DNA of 64,000 bases from Carallia brachiata (taxonomy: Eukaryota; Streptophyta; Magnoliopsida; Malpighiales; Rhizophoraceae): positions 785,963 to 849,962 of the forward strand of contig JADCRB010000157.1 of assembly GCA_021464245.1 (NCBI GenBank). The letters run 5' to 3'. The notes under the pieces are model-generated. The model made no database searches, was not told the DNA's origin, and was given only the letters and a program-made list of their open reading frames with translations. This document shows positions 22,069 to 36,600 of this stretch, piece after piece (positions within the stretch are counted from its first letter, which is position 1; each line of letters starts with the position of its first letter). Made by a program: the position numbers and the translations under genes.

Positions 22069-25000
22069 CTAGATATCTCCGCGGGGAGCACGATGAACAG
22101 GGATCTCTCCTTGACTATCCAATGGCATGTACTGTGCCATGATAGCTCGTATCTCTGAATCCATGTATTGCTGCACAGCAGTTCAAAAATAGTTGAAAAC
22201 TCAGTATATTGCTTCTTTTTTCGTTCACTCTCAGCTAATTGTTTATCAGCTACATAAAGTAGGCATTGAATGTGCGGAAGTCCTAGACAACATACCCGGA
22301 TTCTGTATTTGTAAACTGCATATCCAGCAACTCCAGCAGCAGCTAAGCCAAGTATTATAAACCAGACAAAGCTCCAACTAACTGTGGTGGATTCTTTACC
22401 TGAATCATGGCATATAAAGCTTCAGCAAGGTGCAAACAGACGAAAACCACAATACATAGAGAATATTGCCATGTAACATAGAGGGAAAATAAAAACTTCA
22501 AAACCCCAGCCAACAAGATCTTTTGAAAATTGAATTATCGATCAAGTTAACAGAACATATTCATTCAGCCTGTACATCATCCATGAGGCTGGCAGGACAA
22601 AGCAAAGGGAAGCCAAAGAAAAGTCTAAATAGTGAAACCAGAAGCCAAGTCTTGCAGGGATGATAATAATTATGAGACAAAAATAGAGCTAATTTGGTGT
22701 TGTAAGCTATGGAGGGCTAATTTGGCTAAAAGTCAGCACTGTTTTGTTGAAGAACAGAAACAATTGTGCTCTGCAAATACTCACTTATGCACGTGTCATG
22801 TTCACGCATGTATAATAAACCACTACCACAGCTGCACTCATAGCTACCCCAGTTGTTCTTGCATTTGCATTCTGGGCATTGGCATGCCAGCTTCTCTTTG
22901 CACTCATCCACATCTGGACAAAAGGAAAAAGAACATGAAGAGATAATTAGTCTGTCCCCAACGCAAACATTCTAAATCTAGGATATATTTGCCGGCAGGG
23001 TCAGCTACCACAAAAAATGTTCACTCGTAATTCCTTAGAATGGAGATCTTGTGTCAGAGATGATTAAAAAAAAAAAAGGCAAAATTTCTAACATTATAAT
23101 GAACTTCAAGGAAGCAACACAACTTTCCCCAAAACGCAACATATTTTCAACTCAAAACAACATATAAAAAAACCACAAATCTCATCAAGTGACTCACGGA
23201 CTCAATAGACCAACAGCACATTAGCTATGACATCAAAATGTAACAATCAAGGACAGGAAGAAGTACCCTCGCAGGACTTGACTCCATCACCCTTGAATCC
23301 AGAAGGACACTTGCAACCTTGTAAATTATCCTCCTGAAAATCCCAGTGGAATAAGAGTTACATAGAAATCATGAAATAAGCAGAAACAGATAGACGTGAA
23401 GAAGACAACTAAGGTTGGACTTAATACTTACGCTGCAAGCAGAGTAAGTCCTACCATCTTGGCTTTGCTTCCAACATCCTCCATTGTTAATCTCACATCG
23501 TAAAGAACCAGGAGCTGCTGACCAAACAAGTAGAAACATTAATGCCTATGGGAGAAGGAAAAAACAACTGCATAGAATCGTAAGAGTTTTGCATGGCAGT
23601 TTTGGAAAATAACTCTTGCAATATTAGTTAAAATTAGCCAAGTAGTTTGAAATTTGTCTATATGAAAAACTTTATAGGGTCCTATCCAAGGTCCAATGGG
23701 ACACCAACTAATCAAGAAGGGAAAAAAGATTGTCACACCAAAGTTATATATGTGCCAAGCAAAGGAATTAGTTGACAATGTTTCACCATCTCCTTCACAT
23801 GACATAAAGCATGACAAGTTTTGGGACAACATTAGAAAAAGAGAAATGGTGTGATTGTTGAGGCAACAATTTAGGCCCCCAGGGCAGCAATCGTTACTTT
23901 TTACGTAAAGATAATATGCAAATACGCACGTATCTTATAAGCATAACACGTCAACAAATGTATATTCACGATTACCTTTTATTTTTTTCGGTTTAGTTGG
24001 ATTGGGGGAGGGGGCTATTTTCTCTTAGCAAGGTCTGGAACCCCTGATCTCACCCCAAACTTTAAGTTTGGTAGCCACTAGACTATACCTATTGATTTCA
24101 TGATTACTTATATTATGGTAGCCCTGTATGCATTTGTGAAATTGAGGTGTGACAAATATATTGAAATGAAAAAGAATTACCTGCACAATGGGTATATCCG
24201 TCCCCAGTAAACTTCACACCTTGTACCACTGGACATTCACATACTCTACCGCGAAAAGTGTCCTATATGATACAGGTCCAGAGAGAGTAATGATCTTAGA
24301 ATTAATGAATTTCTCATGAATATTGCGACTGGAAATGGTTGAGACAATTACATATACCTTGCAAGCAGTAATGTTAGCAGCCTTATCCTGCCAGCATCCA
24401 CCATTGTTTTCCAAGCATTCATTAGTTTCTATATCTGCAGACCAAGAAGCAACAATGAATACCATAACCCTGAAGCACTACCCAGCAATCAGCTTTATAC
24501 TATGAGGTTACTATGTTAGTCATCTTTCAGAGGTTCCTAATTAATTAATGACAAAACATTACTAACAGCCAAAAGTCGTGGAAGAAAAGAACAAAGAGAC
24601 TGTAAACTCAATTAGAACAACAGAAATCTGCGCTCTGAAAGAAAATAACCTTCAGTCAGGCATATGGCTGGCTCGGTTGTCTCTTGGAAGCCAGAACAAA
24701 CAGCCTTAAGAACTGCTCCTTTCTCCAACTTACCTGTAAACAGCAGAAAATATATATCAGAAATTCCACGTCATGCACATTGGCAGCTAATCAGAGATGC
24801 AGAAATGTCCATTTCAAACCTCTATACTGTCTGTTGTTTACAACAAGAGTTGGCAGTATAGTCACATCGCCTCGAGAGCCTTTTCCAATCTGAAGTAGGA
24901 GTTGCAAATGTAATAATCAACACAGCATTGCAATATATATATATAATAAGAGGGAGAGATGAGGGAAACATTTGACTTTTGAAACAATTAATATTCTATA

Positions 25001-26897
25001 AATCCAACCTGTGCCTCCTGTTCAGCTTTGAGAACTGCATTATCTGCGTCTGCCTCAGGGTCTCCCATGCATTCATCCACTTTCTTGAGATCAACCCCTG
25101 ATATAGATGTACATATAGATTATCAGAGGCATGCTAATATTTACACCCAGCATAGACAAACTAATAACGACACAGCAGGAATTTAAAATATTTGTGCTCT
25201 TCTTCTTAATGGAAAATATGGTAGAGAGCATTTATCCAAGAATCACAGAATAAATCCAAGAAGGATCAGCATAGAAAATTTTCAGCAGATACGAAGGATG
25301 AGCATCAGTATCCACAACACAGAATTAAAAACAACATTGGTAAATTAGCATAGGTGAAATGGCATCCACAAAATTACAGAAAAAAAAAAACCTACCAAGA
25401 GATCGAATAACTTGATCTGCACATTCTTTTGTGTATTTCTTATCTTTCATTGGGCAACGAATTGCAAAGTCGGTGACATAGTCCCACCAAAGCCATGGCT
25501 TCCCACTTTCGTTGGCCACTTTGAAAAAGCAAATTTGGCGCAGATTTTGAACCACAACATCTTTTCCATCATAACCTTTGCTAAAGTCTTGCTCGGGATC
25601 TGGAGCACAGTACCTGCCATGGTTGATGCACTGAGACTTGCACTGCTTGCTCAGAATGAAAGCATCTGGGCAATACCATGTTATATAGTGTGGTGTGAAC
25701 TGGGTATAAGCCTTCCGCTCAAGTATCTGGGCTACACCCTTGAAGTTCTTCACAAAATCAATCTGGCTTTCACATTTTGTCCCACACTCATCGTTACTAT
25801 TTGTCCAGAGCTCATATTCAACCCGCTCATCAGGATGTGGAAGAGCTTCTGTCCAATCAAGACTCAATTTAATCATCTCCCCAGCAGAGAGAGCTTTCTT
25901 AATATCATCCCCCAAAGATTTGCTAATGAGGGCAGACGGGATGGTGATATTTTGGAAATAATCAGCATCTACGTTGCCTTCTTCTGGCGTGTCCATGGTA
26001 ATCAATGGTTCAGTCCTGTCATCTGCAACAAGAACAGCTGCAGCTCCAAGTTTCTCTGCGTTCCATGCCTTCAAAGTGAAGAAACAGTCTGCCATAACAG
26101 AAATCTCGTGAGGAAACAGTCCGTTGAAATCATGTGGCAGCAACAATAACTAAAAGGATGCCCTCGCACACTTGGGGTATCAGTATAAATGCAACATTTT
26201 ATGGTTCAATTCATAATAGGCATGTGGATTAACCCCAAAACCCAGCTTTTTGACAACTTATAAGTCAACCATAACTGCCGAATGCCAAAAGTTGAAAATC
26301 ACAAAACTTTCCAAAAAAAGGTTCTAAAATTATTCCCTGAGCAAGAAATTAAAAAAAAAAAAAAACAAAAAACAAAAAACAAAAAACTGTAACATCTCAT
26401 AAATAGAACAACGACCAATTACACAACTATCATTAATTTCAAATAAACACCCCCCCCAGTTTCTATAATTGATCAGAAATAAATAACCCACCAGCACAAA
26501 CAACAAAATAAGGAAAAGGCATGAAAACTGAAAAGAAAATAAGAAAAATTAAATCGAAGTAAAGAAAAAGTAAAGTAAGCTGAAATTAAGGAACCGAACC
26601 TCCTCGATCGACAAGAAAAAACGAGGGAAGACAGCCGGCATCGGATTTGAAGGAGATATCGGACTCCTCGAAGCTCTTGCATGCCTTGTGATTCGCTTTA
26701 GGATAAACAACGGTCCCGACCAAAGTCCCTCCGTACTGGGGAACCCCAAAATTGCCGATCGCACATTCGTAAACTCCTTTCAATGAATCGGGCGACGTGA
26801 CTTTCAAGCTGTTCTTCTCCACCACGAACCTACCCAAGCAAGACCCACATAGCAAAAAAAGCCATAAACCCACCAAAGTTGCGAACTTTTCCCTCAT
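22069..26897 (-). CDS. VSR1: Vacuolar sorting receptor (VSR1/BP-80 type)
   Basis: A type I receptor that carries NPIR-type cargo from the Golgi/TGN to the vacuole. Twelve exons join with consistent phases: 26897-26600, 26088-25396, 25097-25009, 24889-24820, 24733-24650, 24434-24358, 24262-24181, 23517-23432, 23333-23267, 22913-22785, 22399-22296 and 22170-22069, giving about 626 aa, normal for the family. It has a signal peptide (1-22), a PA domain ([18 protein letters not shown] onward), the VSR central domain ([14 protein letters not shown]), three EGF-like repeats rich in NNGGCW and CKCP motifs including the calcium-binding DVDECKEK, a TM helix (about 565-588) and a cytosolic tail with the AP-binding signal YMPL at about 607-610. 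The acceptor of exon 8 is a NAGNAG (23517 or 23514), which keeps frame either way and adds or removes one Ala. The gene appears intact. Confidence 0.96.
24000..24095 (-). mobile_element. tRNA-derived SINE-like fragment inside a VSR intron
   Basis: On the minus strand tagtctagtggctacc resembles a Pol III box A, and ggggttccagacc some 40 bases later resembles a box B. It lies in the intron between exons 7 and 8. Ends and target duplications were not resolved, and no acceptor-stem pairing supports a real tRNA. Confidence 0.4.
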
Positions 26898-29094
26898 CTT
26901 TCGCTCTGAAGCCTAAACCAATTCTCTGTGTTTCAATCAAAAATCAATCAAAGATCCAAGTCAGTTTCCTCGCTTCTTCTTCGCCTTAAATATTAATAGT
27001 CCCGTACACCACAGTACACTTATATAACTATATATATACATGCCAGAGACAACAGGAACACTTCTTAGATATTAATGAACAGATTAACAAAAAAAAACTA
27101 AAAATTGGATCAAATCAGGCTCAATCAGAGAATTTTGAAAACCCAGATCAGGAAGATGTAAAGAAGAGATCTACCAGGAGGAAAACTAGGTCCTTCGATC
27201 TCAGAGGGATTCTTGAAAAACAATAAATAAAAGTTGAGGCTTGTTGGTCAGTCTTCCTTCAAGCCAAGATTAGAATTTCCACGGCACGGTAGATAGATTT
27301 CAAAAGACGTGTTGTTCTAGAAACGTTAAAATTGATGAACAGATTGGGAAGACTTGGGGAGTTTGCTTGCTGTTAAAACTTTTTTCTTTTCCTGCGTAGA
27401 CCGTGAAAAATTATAAGAAAAAAAAAAAAAAAGGCGGTGGGCCATTTAATAAAAGAATTATTATTCTTTAAAAAAATATTATATAAATCGTCGGATGGAT
27501 TCTTGTGCACATCCCCACATTAGTTCAGCAATTTTTTTATTTGATTTAATTTTTTATTATAAATAATTTATTTATAATTTTACGTTATATAATAATAAAA
27601 TTAATTTAAAATAAAAAATAATATAAATTTATTTAATATAAAATTATATAATAAATTATATTAAAAGATAAATAAAAATAATGTTAGATTATTATATAAT
27701 AAAGCTCAAAATTATATGACATCGATCCGATCCAACCCCACGTGGAGTTGGTTTCTTTAAATTTTTTTTGTGCCACGAGAGTAACATATACATATAATTA
27801 AAAATTTTTTTGCTTTTATAAGATTAGTTCAAAGTAGCAAGCAACAAAATGCTATATGTCGTAATTGAAGTTATAAAAAATGATATAAATCTTGTTGAAA
27901 AAAATTGTGTAGTTATTTATTATTATTTAATTTTAATTATGTAGCCTTATTTTTATATTATATGACGTTCTTTTTCATTATGCAGTAAAAAAAATAAAAA
28001 AAAAATTAAAATTTCCACCAAATCTCATTTCTCCCTCCCTAAATACCTAATAAAATTTTTTATAGACTGAAAAAAAAAAAAAAAAAGTTTAGTGTAGACT
28101 CCATTCGCTCCAGTAAGTAGCGGAAAACATGTAAACAGCCATCAATTAAGGCTTAATTATCGATCTGAAAATGATACATTTTCTTTCCCTCCGAATCCGA
28201 TCGCTCCAAAATTACTGACGAAGCTTCACTCATTCGCAAGGATCCACGTGTTTACATCAACAAACATCATCGGATAATCCATTCCTGATCAATGCCTCTG
28301 ATTGCATTGCATGGCATTTAATAATGGTGGGCCCTTTCTGCCCCCCGCACGTGATCCACCTGTTCACCGCAACTATACGGACGGTTCCTTTCAATCGGGA
28401 TCATTTTAACGGGATTTTGTGAGTTATGCATGAACATGCACTTAATTACGAATTTAATAATTTATATGTCTCAGAATCGACATTCACTTAAGAGAACTGT
28501 TTGGTTTCAAAGGAGATCTCGGAGATTTGAATAAATTTAAAATGATATGATCTTTAAGTTGATCATTATTAGTATTAATTAAAGCTAAGATGATGTCAAA
28601 TTTATCTGGTATTTATTCATGTACGTTTCTACAATTTGGAACCATTTTGCCCGGCGAATGGGACCTTTTTTTTTTTCTCCTAGTCAAAATTATTATATTA
28701 ATATTTGGTGAAAATATACATAAAACTAATGTAAAGTAATCGAAAAAAATTTATTGAAGCACAAGAGAAAATTAACACAATTGACCTACATATCATATGG
28801 TCAGACTGATCATTTACAACTTTTGCAGAAAGCCTGAAATTAACAAAATTTCAATTAAACTTACTTAACATCTAAATGTTAATTAGATATAATATAGTCA
28901 GAAAAGTTATAAACAATAGCAGAAATTACACCTTAACAGACTTATATCAGAAATTGTTGGGGTACTTCCAACAACAATTTCTAAGACAGTAAAATAACGA
29001 ATACTTCCAACAACAATTTCTAAGACAATAAAATAACAGAAAAAAAATAAACATAAACAGTAATCACTCCACACAAAAGTAAATAGTAGCACTT

Positions 29095-29466
29095 TTAAAT
29101 AGGTCCGACGACAACTGGCGGCGATGGCGACAAGGGAATGATCGGAGGTGGTAGGATAGTGGCCGGCGACAGAGGAGTCTTTGATGGTGGTGGCAATAGT
29201 ATCGACAGCGACAGTAACACTGGTGGCGGCTCTGCTATTGTCAACTCAGGCTGCAGCTCCGACAGTCTCTCTGGCAATGAATGCTCAGTCAAAAATGCCC
29301 TCTTCGACAGCTGGTGTGGGGGCGCCAACGGCAGAAGCAGCGGCAGTGCCACCAAAGACGCCAAAAATGGCAGAAACACAATAAGAAATGCAGATCCAGA
29401 GCTTAAAAGGTCATAAGTGACATTATTGGAACCCAGTTTCACACAAATTAAGCCAAAAAGTCCCAT
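29095..29466 (-). CDS. Unrecognised short open frame, proline/leucine-rich (doubtful)
   Basis: A 123-aa open frame in an unusually GC-rich patch. It has a hydrophobic N-terminal half (FLIVFLPFLASLVALPLLL) and a Pro/Ser-rich tail (LPPPIIPLSPSPPVVVGPI). The opposite strand is also open and Gly/Ser-rich, so codon structure does not settle the strand. No domain is recognised. It may be a short lineage-specific gene, a repeat remnant or chance. Confidence 0.15.
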   Translation of the reverse strand: MGLFGLICVKLGSNNVTYDLLSSGSAFLIVFLPFLASLVALPLLLPLAPPHQLSKRAFLTEHSLPERLSELQPELTIAEPPPVLLSLSILLPPPSKTPLSPATILPPPIIPLSPSPPVVVGPI

Positions 29467-30597
29467 TCAGTGGTCTTAAGGGTCTGATGTGGACAAGCCA
29501 ATGGGAGAGAAGGAAATAGAGGCTAAGACCAGAAAAATGAAAAAAAAACATGGGGAACTTGGGTAAGCAACTAGTGACTGACCGACAGAAGTAATGGGTC
29601 ACTACAGTCGACCAACAAAATTAAGTTTTTGTTAAAGAGAGTGGAGATAATTTTGGTTATAGAAAGAGGAAGAGAGAGAAGCTATTGCAAATCGAGACAA
29701 TTTTTAAACATTCGATGGTCGGTAATTTGATTATTTATTGTGAAAGTAATCATATAAGGTGTATTAAAATTTAACACAAAAAAATGTAATATATATGCAA
29801 AATGAGTACTATTTAAAAAATAATTCATATATAAAATTATAATATGATTAGTGATAACCAGAGATGGGAAGGGATCAAAAACAGTAATTTATAAGCTAAA
29901 GTTCCCTACAAAAGGACCCAAACTTTATTAAAAAATAACATAGAATGGGGCACCTAAACTTGGTAGACTGCTACATCAATGGCGATGACTGACAAGAGGT
30001 CTTTTTTGGATGAGAGGTCCGAATTTTTTACGGCCCCTAAGTCCGTTGCTCTTAGCTCAGTTATTATCTGGGTACCTTTATAACGATTTCTAGATAGGCA
30101 AAAATGGCATTAACACCTGAATCTTATTATAAAATAATTTTAGATAGAAAAAATGTAGCATTTTTGGTATCAATAATTGAGCCTCTATAAAATAAAAATA
30201 ATATAATTGTCTTGTGAATAAGCAATCATTCTTGACAATATATATATATATATATATTTGATTGTGATTATACATGTCATAAAATCATTGTACATCTAGC
30301 AACAACAACCACTGCTGGTTTTTTCCTAAAAAAAAAAAAAAACTACTGCTGGTTTTATTTAACAGTTTTTTTTTTGGTCTTATATGTTTTTCTTATTTAC
30401 CAAAAGAAGGCCAAACAGTTAGAAAAGAGAAACAGAAGACCCACGCAATTAAAAATTTTCGTTGTCTCAATCAGTAACATCTGAAATACAGAAGTTCTTA
30501 TTTGCTTCTTAACCACAGGCCACTATTTTTTGAAGAAATATTAGTTAATAATAATAAAATAATATAAATTATTAGATGATATATATATATATATATA

Positions 30598-31222
30598 TCA
30601 AGGTTCTCAGAACCGAACCGGTCATTGAATCGAAAAATTGAGAGATTCAAGATTCAACCGGATCGACCGATAAAACCGCAGTTAAACCGGTATTTAATAT
30701 AAAATATATAAAAATTAAATTTTTATATAACTTATATAATTATATAAAATGTTATATTATATAAGAATGATAATAAATATTTAAAATAAAGTGTATTTTA
30801 ATAATTATATTAATATTTACATACATTAAGGATATTATAATTAGTATATTTAACAAAATATAATTTATAAAAATTAATTGAAAAAATAATATTTATAAAT
30901 AGTGATTAAATATTAATTTTTAAGTTTTAAAGATTAAATTAAAAATTTTAATCAATTAAGGACTAAATTAAAATTTTTAGTTAAAATTAAAGTCTTAATT
31001 ATAATTTAGATAAAGTTTTGAATTAAATTATAATTTAAAATTTGTTGGTTTAAATTGAACCGATTCAACCGGTTCGATTTTTTGCCGATTTTCCCGATTT
31101 TTGACCGATTTTTTCGGTTCGGTCTAAATTCTATTTTTAGGTTTGAACCATACCCAACCTAGGACCGGTTCCTGATTTTTTCGATTGAACCGATCGGTCC
31201 GGTCTGCTTCTTAATTCATTGA
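30598..31222. mobile_element. Non-autonomous AT-rich element with GGTTC/GAACC-rich inverted ends
   Basis: The left end has a run of gaaccgaaccggtc-type words. The right end, reverse-complemented, has accggaccgatcggttcaat and a similar aatcgaaaaa tract. The centre is AT-rich without coding capacity. Both sides abut (AT)n tracts, which hides any target duplication. A related-looking element lies at about 44776-45500. Confidence 0.45.
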
Positions 31223-33609
31223 TATATATATATATATGTTCTTTAATAATATATATATTATTAAATGTTCTTTAATAATCTTCATGCTTATTTTATTATT
31301 ATATAAAATTAAATTATATAATGTTTTTTTCCTTTTACTTTTTGGTCAAAGGTGCTACACAATACTATACTCATACGGAACGGTACCGTAAACACTAATT
31401 CGTCGAACGGTCAGCTTCTGGCTGCTGCTGATTATTGGCTTGCAGCTCCATTGCATTGAATTCCAAGCCATTCAAAGCCGGTAAAGCCAACCGCACCCAC
31501 GGACGCCCCCGCCAAAAAAAAAAAACAAGAAAAACGCAGTCATAGGAAAAAAAGAAGGTTTTTTAGGGTGGAAGATGAATTCAAGAATTAAATTGAATTT
31601 TAAAGATATTAGTAGTTGGAAAGTTAGGAAAGTTAGAAAATATTCAGATAAAAAGATTTTGTTAGAGTCAATCAAAAAGCTTAGATGTAAAAACTTATAG
31701 AATTGAGAGTTAAAAGAAAGTTCTAATATCACTGTTGAAATTAAAGTTTAATTAGTTATGAAAAGAAATTGTATGTTTAGATTATTAGAAAGTTATGAGG
31801 AAAAATTATTAGAAAATAAAATTATTTGGATATATAAGAAAGTTAGGAGAAAGAAAATAATAAAAATAATAATAATAATTTGTTAAAGAAAAAGTTGTGA
31901 GAAAAATATGTTATTTGAATAGATGAGAAAGAAAATAATGAAAAAAATAAATAATAATTTATGAGAAAAAAATTATTTACATAAATAAAAAAATTATTAA
32001 AAAATAATGAAAAAAATATAATTATGAGTAATAAAATTTTCAAATTGAATTCTTTTCCTACCATTTCCTAACAAATAAAAACCAACAAAAAATATTGGCA
32101 AACTGGCAAAGTCAAATGTTAAACCCAGATAATTTAAAACGGAAAAAAGGAGTCAGAAATACCGATGGCAATGATGGTTGTGTAATCTCTCTCTCTGTTT
32201 TTTTTTTTCTTTATCATCAAAATTAGTAGTCTAACAATAAAAGGAAGAGAAAAAAGTGAAGTTCAGATCTAAGGATTAAACCTAAGGTTTGAGAGTTGGA
32301 GGCATTTAATTACTCACCGCACGGCAAGGATGCATCGACATGTCAAATTTGGAATCATTTAAGTATGAGACATGCATTAGATATAACATAAACATATATT
32401 TGATACGTTAAAAAGTACCCGTCAAAAAAATTTTGAGAAAAAAAAACATGACTTTGACAAGCTAAAGATATGTATCAAACTCCAAATAACAAGCCATGAA
32501 AATATTTTTAAAATTACTAAAAAAATTGAAAGGGAAAAAGGATGGCCTACCAGCCTACCACCATTGTCGAAGCGACAAACCATCCACTTTTTTATTATTA
32601 TTTGTTCTTTTTTAAATTCAAATGAGGAGAGAGTGACGATTTGAATTTATATTTTTTCTAAGTATATTTTTTCTTGTGTTAGTGCTTACTATTTAGTATA
32701 TATTATGATATTTAGGTATGCTTAAAAAATCATATTTTATGAAATTTATTTTAACAACAAAAATTAAATTTAATCTAAAATATATGCTATAATTAATATT
32801 TTATTTAAAATAATAATATCTTCATATCATTTCTGCGTCCTAATTATTTTTTAAAATTAATATGTTACATATCCGTTTCACCGTATTTATATCTTGTGCA
32901 ACCTAAGCTAACGGTTGTGTAATCCCTGATCCAATCCAAAGCATTGCAAGACAAAGATAAGAAGCCGCCCGCACACATCTCCGAACACATCGGAAAACCG
33001 CAAACATTAAAAAGCAAGTGCCGCAACAACAGGCAGCCTTGGATCACGGCGAGGGCTCTCTCCGACGATCCTGTCTGTGACCCCGATGACCATGACTCAT
33101 GATCCTCACAACCTTACCCCTGTTTTCTAAGAAGCTGTTAAATAAAAGAGAAAAAGATCAGACACCTATCAACACAAGCCTGCAATCATCCTTCCATGAC
33201 CTACAACCAAGTTCAATCGCTATCAAACGCAACAAATGAACTTTCCAATGTTTTTTAAATTCTACTCTTATCTTATATAATTGTATTCCAGATGATGGTC
33301 CAGCGTTTCAGAGTATATGATCACGGCTTCACACGCAGCCAAAAATTGCAGCTAACACAAAGCTCAGTCAGTAATTCAGTTTGCCGTCAGCAAAACAAAT
33401 GGAGTCCACATAATTGAAATAACAGTACCTAGAGGGGCTCACAACCTTATGCTTGTTTGATATAATTTCTTATGCCTTGTAACTTTCGTGTAAGATTTCG
33501 CCTTTACACATTCAACACAGACTGCAGGACAAAGATATACAAACAAATTCCTGGATGTGCAGCTGAGGCTCCAAACATGGAATTCGCCATTGTGGTAGGC
33601 AATGTTCCT

Positions 33610-36600
33610 CTATTCTATTTTATCCTCCTCGAGATCTTCTCCAAGTCCTTTTCTTTCCAGTTTACCCCCAGCATCGCCAGTTGCTTTTGCCACGCCACTT
33701 GTCAGCGAGATACCCTCCTCATCGATGTCCTCCCCATTCTCCTCTGAATATGCATATCTACAAGTGCACGCCAAATTAGCAGGCATTACAATGGCAATTA
33801 TTATGTAAGTAGAGGTTCACATCAGAAGCAGAGGCAGTGTTCACGACAATCATCATCACTCTCTATGTCAATTTTCAAGTCAAAAATAAAGGAGAGGACT
33901 TGAATACAAATTCTTCCACTAATTCAACAAATGTGTCATAGTAACCCCATAATCCTTCATATCCAAGTCATCATGATCTGCAGGATGAGAGTACACCATC
34001 TGCAGCAAGAATGTTCCCCAACTATTGAACCTTTATACTTACATAGATGATAGCACCATATCCGACACACTGCTTCCATTTTCTATCCAGATGAATTTAA
34101 GCGTAAAATGTAACAATTAACTCAACCCCTCTTTTTATTAAAGATTAATTCAGACAAATGAAAACAACAAAAGACAAGTCTGCAATAAGTAATTAAGTAT
34201 GCACATGGTTGTAACAGTAGCATAGAACAAAAAGCAAAAGGACATAATATGGTCAAATCCCCCCCCCCTCCAAAAAAAAAAAGAACTGTACATGATAGTT
34301 CCCTTCATTATTGAGAGCACCAGAGTTTTGGAACTCCACAGCATACAAGAGAAATCCTCCAAAATGTGGAAAACATCAATGATCAACAGAACAGATTGTG
34401 TGAACCAAAGTACCTGGTTGGGTTGCGTGATGGAGCCCAAAGGAAGCATATCACCACCAAGAGACTGTATGCAAGCATTGTCCAGAAAGCAGGAATAATC
34501 CAAGCGACTTGCCACAGCTCACTTAGGGGGTCAGTTGCATTAAAGTATAGCTAAGCAAACACAAGCCAGAGCAGTATCAGTATTCTACGAATAGAACATA
34601 GAAGCGAGTAACCCACCAAGTATTATTTGTCATTGACCATCAATGAATTTCCAACACACATAAAACTACTTGGGTGGGCAGAACATAATAACAAGAATAT
34701 TACCTCAAAGCCAATCCAGGCAATGGAGAGCAATACCGAAACTGCAAGGGCATTGGTAAACTTCCGGTACAGCTCTTTTGGCCACGTTTCTCCTCATCTG
34801 TAACCAAAAGGAACAAGGGGGGAAAAGAAGGAAAGCAAGTGCTGTTCAATAGCATAAGTTGACAGTGTTCATTACAAGCAATCCAACAAATTAGTGGATA
34901 TCCCACCTCACTCCCTTGAACCCTCATGAATCAATAACAAGCATTGTATCCACACACCCATGCACACAGATATTCAAAATTTATTTTCTTAATCATCAGC
35001 ACCTGAATACTATCTAAGCATTTTGGTAGGGGAGGCCAGAAAGATGATTACCTGAAGCTTCTCCAAAGTTTTCGATAGAGAAGAAAAAATCCAGAGAATA
35101 AAGCAAGAATCTAGGAATGCAACGGGAAGAACCAAGAATAGTTTTGTTTTCTTAGAGAAGTCATTGATGTTCCCCAAATGTTCAACCAGTTCAAGTGCCT
35201 CGGATGCAACAAAATACAACAAACCAAGAAGGAGAACTTTTGATGTTATGCCACCAAGGGTTGGTTTTACCACTCCATAGCCCATCGAGACTACCAAAAG
35301 GAGAAGACGAGATAGGGTCTTCTTGACTGTGCTAAAGGTTACAGCCCACAATGTAACACTCATTGGTCTCATTCCAGTGGAATTAAAATTAGAATATTCA
35401 AAATACCAGACAGCCATTTCACACATTCCAAGAGCAATGACTGCCGTAATGTAGTAATGCAACAGTATAACATCCTTCCAGTGTTGAACAAACTTTAAGA
35501 ACCAGATGAGTCCTAGTGCAAGGTAAGCCAAAGACATGACGCCGAAGAATGTCATCAGAGGAGTCATCTTTCCAGGTAAATAACCATTTGGGTTCTTCCA
35601 TACAGTTGTCCCCTTAATCAAAGTGCCCTGGAGTTGTGGATCACAAAACATGAAATAAAGATAGTACATTCCAGTACTATTAATCTCAACGACTTCAGGT
35701 TCCATTTTGACGTCTTCATATTGGCCTGCAAAGAAGGTTTTTATTCGTTTAGGCCAGTCTGGATTGCCTGGATTTTTCTGGATAATAACCTCCCCAAGTT
35801 TGCAGGACCCACTGTCAGCAAGACTAGGAGTGCAGCATATGACGTTGCTTTTCAGGAAAGCCCCTCCAATCCTTTCCCTGTCTTTCACCTCAAGGATGAT
35901 GGCTTCCACCAATCCAGAGCTCTGCTGCATTGCACTCTGCTTCCTAGCTGCCTCTTTTGTCCTCACAAAGACAACGTCTTCAAACCTAAAATTTCACTCA
36001 GTATATAAGATATTAGCATTCCTAACTCCTCTAAATTCAAAAACAGATAGAAATTCAAATCAACATTGCTCTGAACACACAACCAGTTATTTAAATGTAT
36101 GGACTTAAGTTGCAGTACATCATGGGTATGACTCATAAAGATCAGAAATAGGAAAATACAAATTTTCAATCAAAAAAAAAGCAGCTTTAGCTTTTATTCA
36201 TTGCTGGATCACAACATCAAATTCGAACAACAATAAGAGATTAGTTGCTATCAAATTAAATTAGGACTTCTAACAACTCATAAAGACAAAATCCTCCCCC
36301 CCCCCCCCCCAAAAAAAGAAAAAAAAAGGATCATAAAATAAACAAAGAAATTAAATATTGACTAATGAAGAGAAGGAGCAAAAGGGTGTGTGTACCTGAT
36401 GAAGGACTTTCCTTTGAGGGGTTTATCGGGAGAAGTGGAAGCGGCGGCGGAGGTTGCGGCGTCGTGAACTTTGGAAGCATAGAGGCCTTCACTGCCGCCG
36501 TGGAAGAAGAAGGCGTCTGACTGTGGAATAAACGCCTCGTTTGAGTACACATGAATCGAGGCACTTGCTTCTCTGATTGACGAGCTCATAATAATTGCTG

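Larger units (their letters stand above)
26898..33609. other. Long intergenic region between VSR and GOST genes
   Basis: The first ~400 bases are the VSR leader and promoter. Two ACGTG-containing G-box-like sites sit near 28246 and 28347. The rest is AT-rich, with a 39-bp tandem duplication near 28963-29039, a GC-richer patch at 29100-29400, an AT-rich palindromic-ended element (30598-31222) and low-complexity AT DNA. About 31800-32050 is a degenerate gaaaata-type stretch. No gene with recognisable homology was found. Confidence 0.5.

Noticed and set aside
24000..24095. tRNA gene candidate
   Set aside because: Box A and B are present, but no acceptor stem or anticodon arm pairs properly; treated as SINE-like.
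25412..26149. 245-aa plus-strand open frame
   Set aside because: It is the antisense shadow of VSR exon 2 (26088-25396), which has full family conservation on the minus strand.
35634..36108. Plus-strand open frames of 124 and 133 aa
   Set aside because: They overlap GOST exon 2 in antisense and show no homology of their own.
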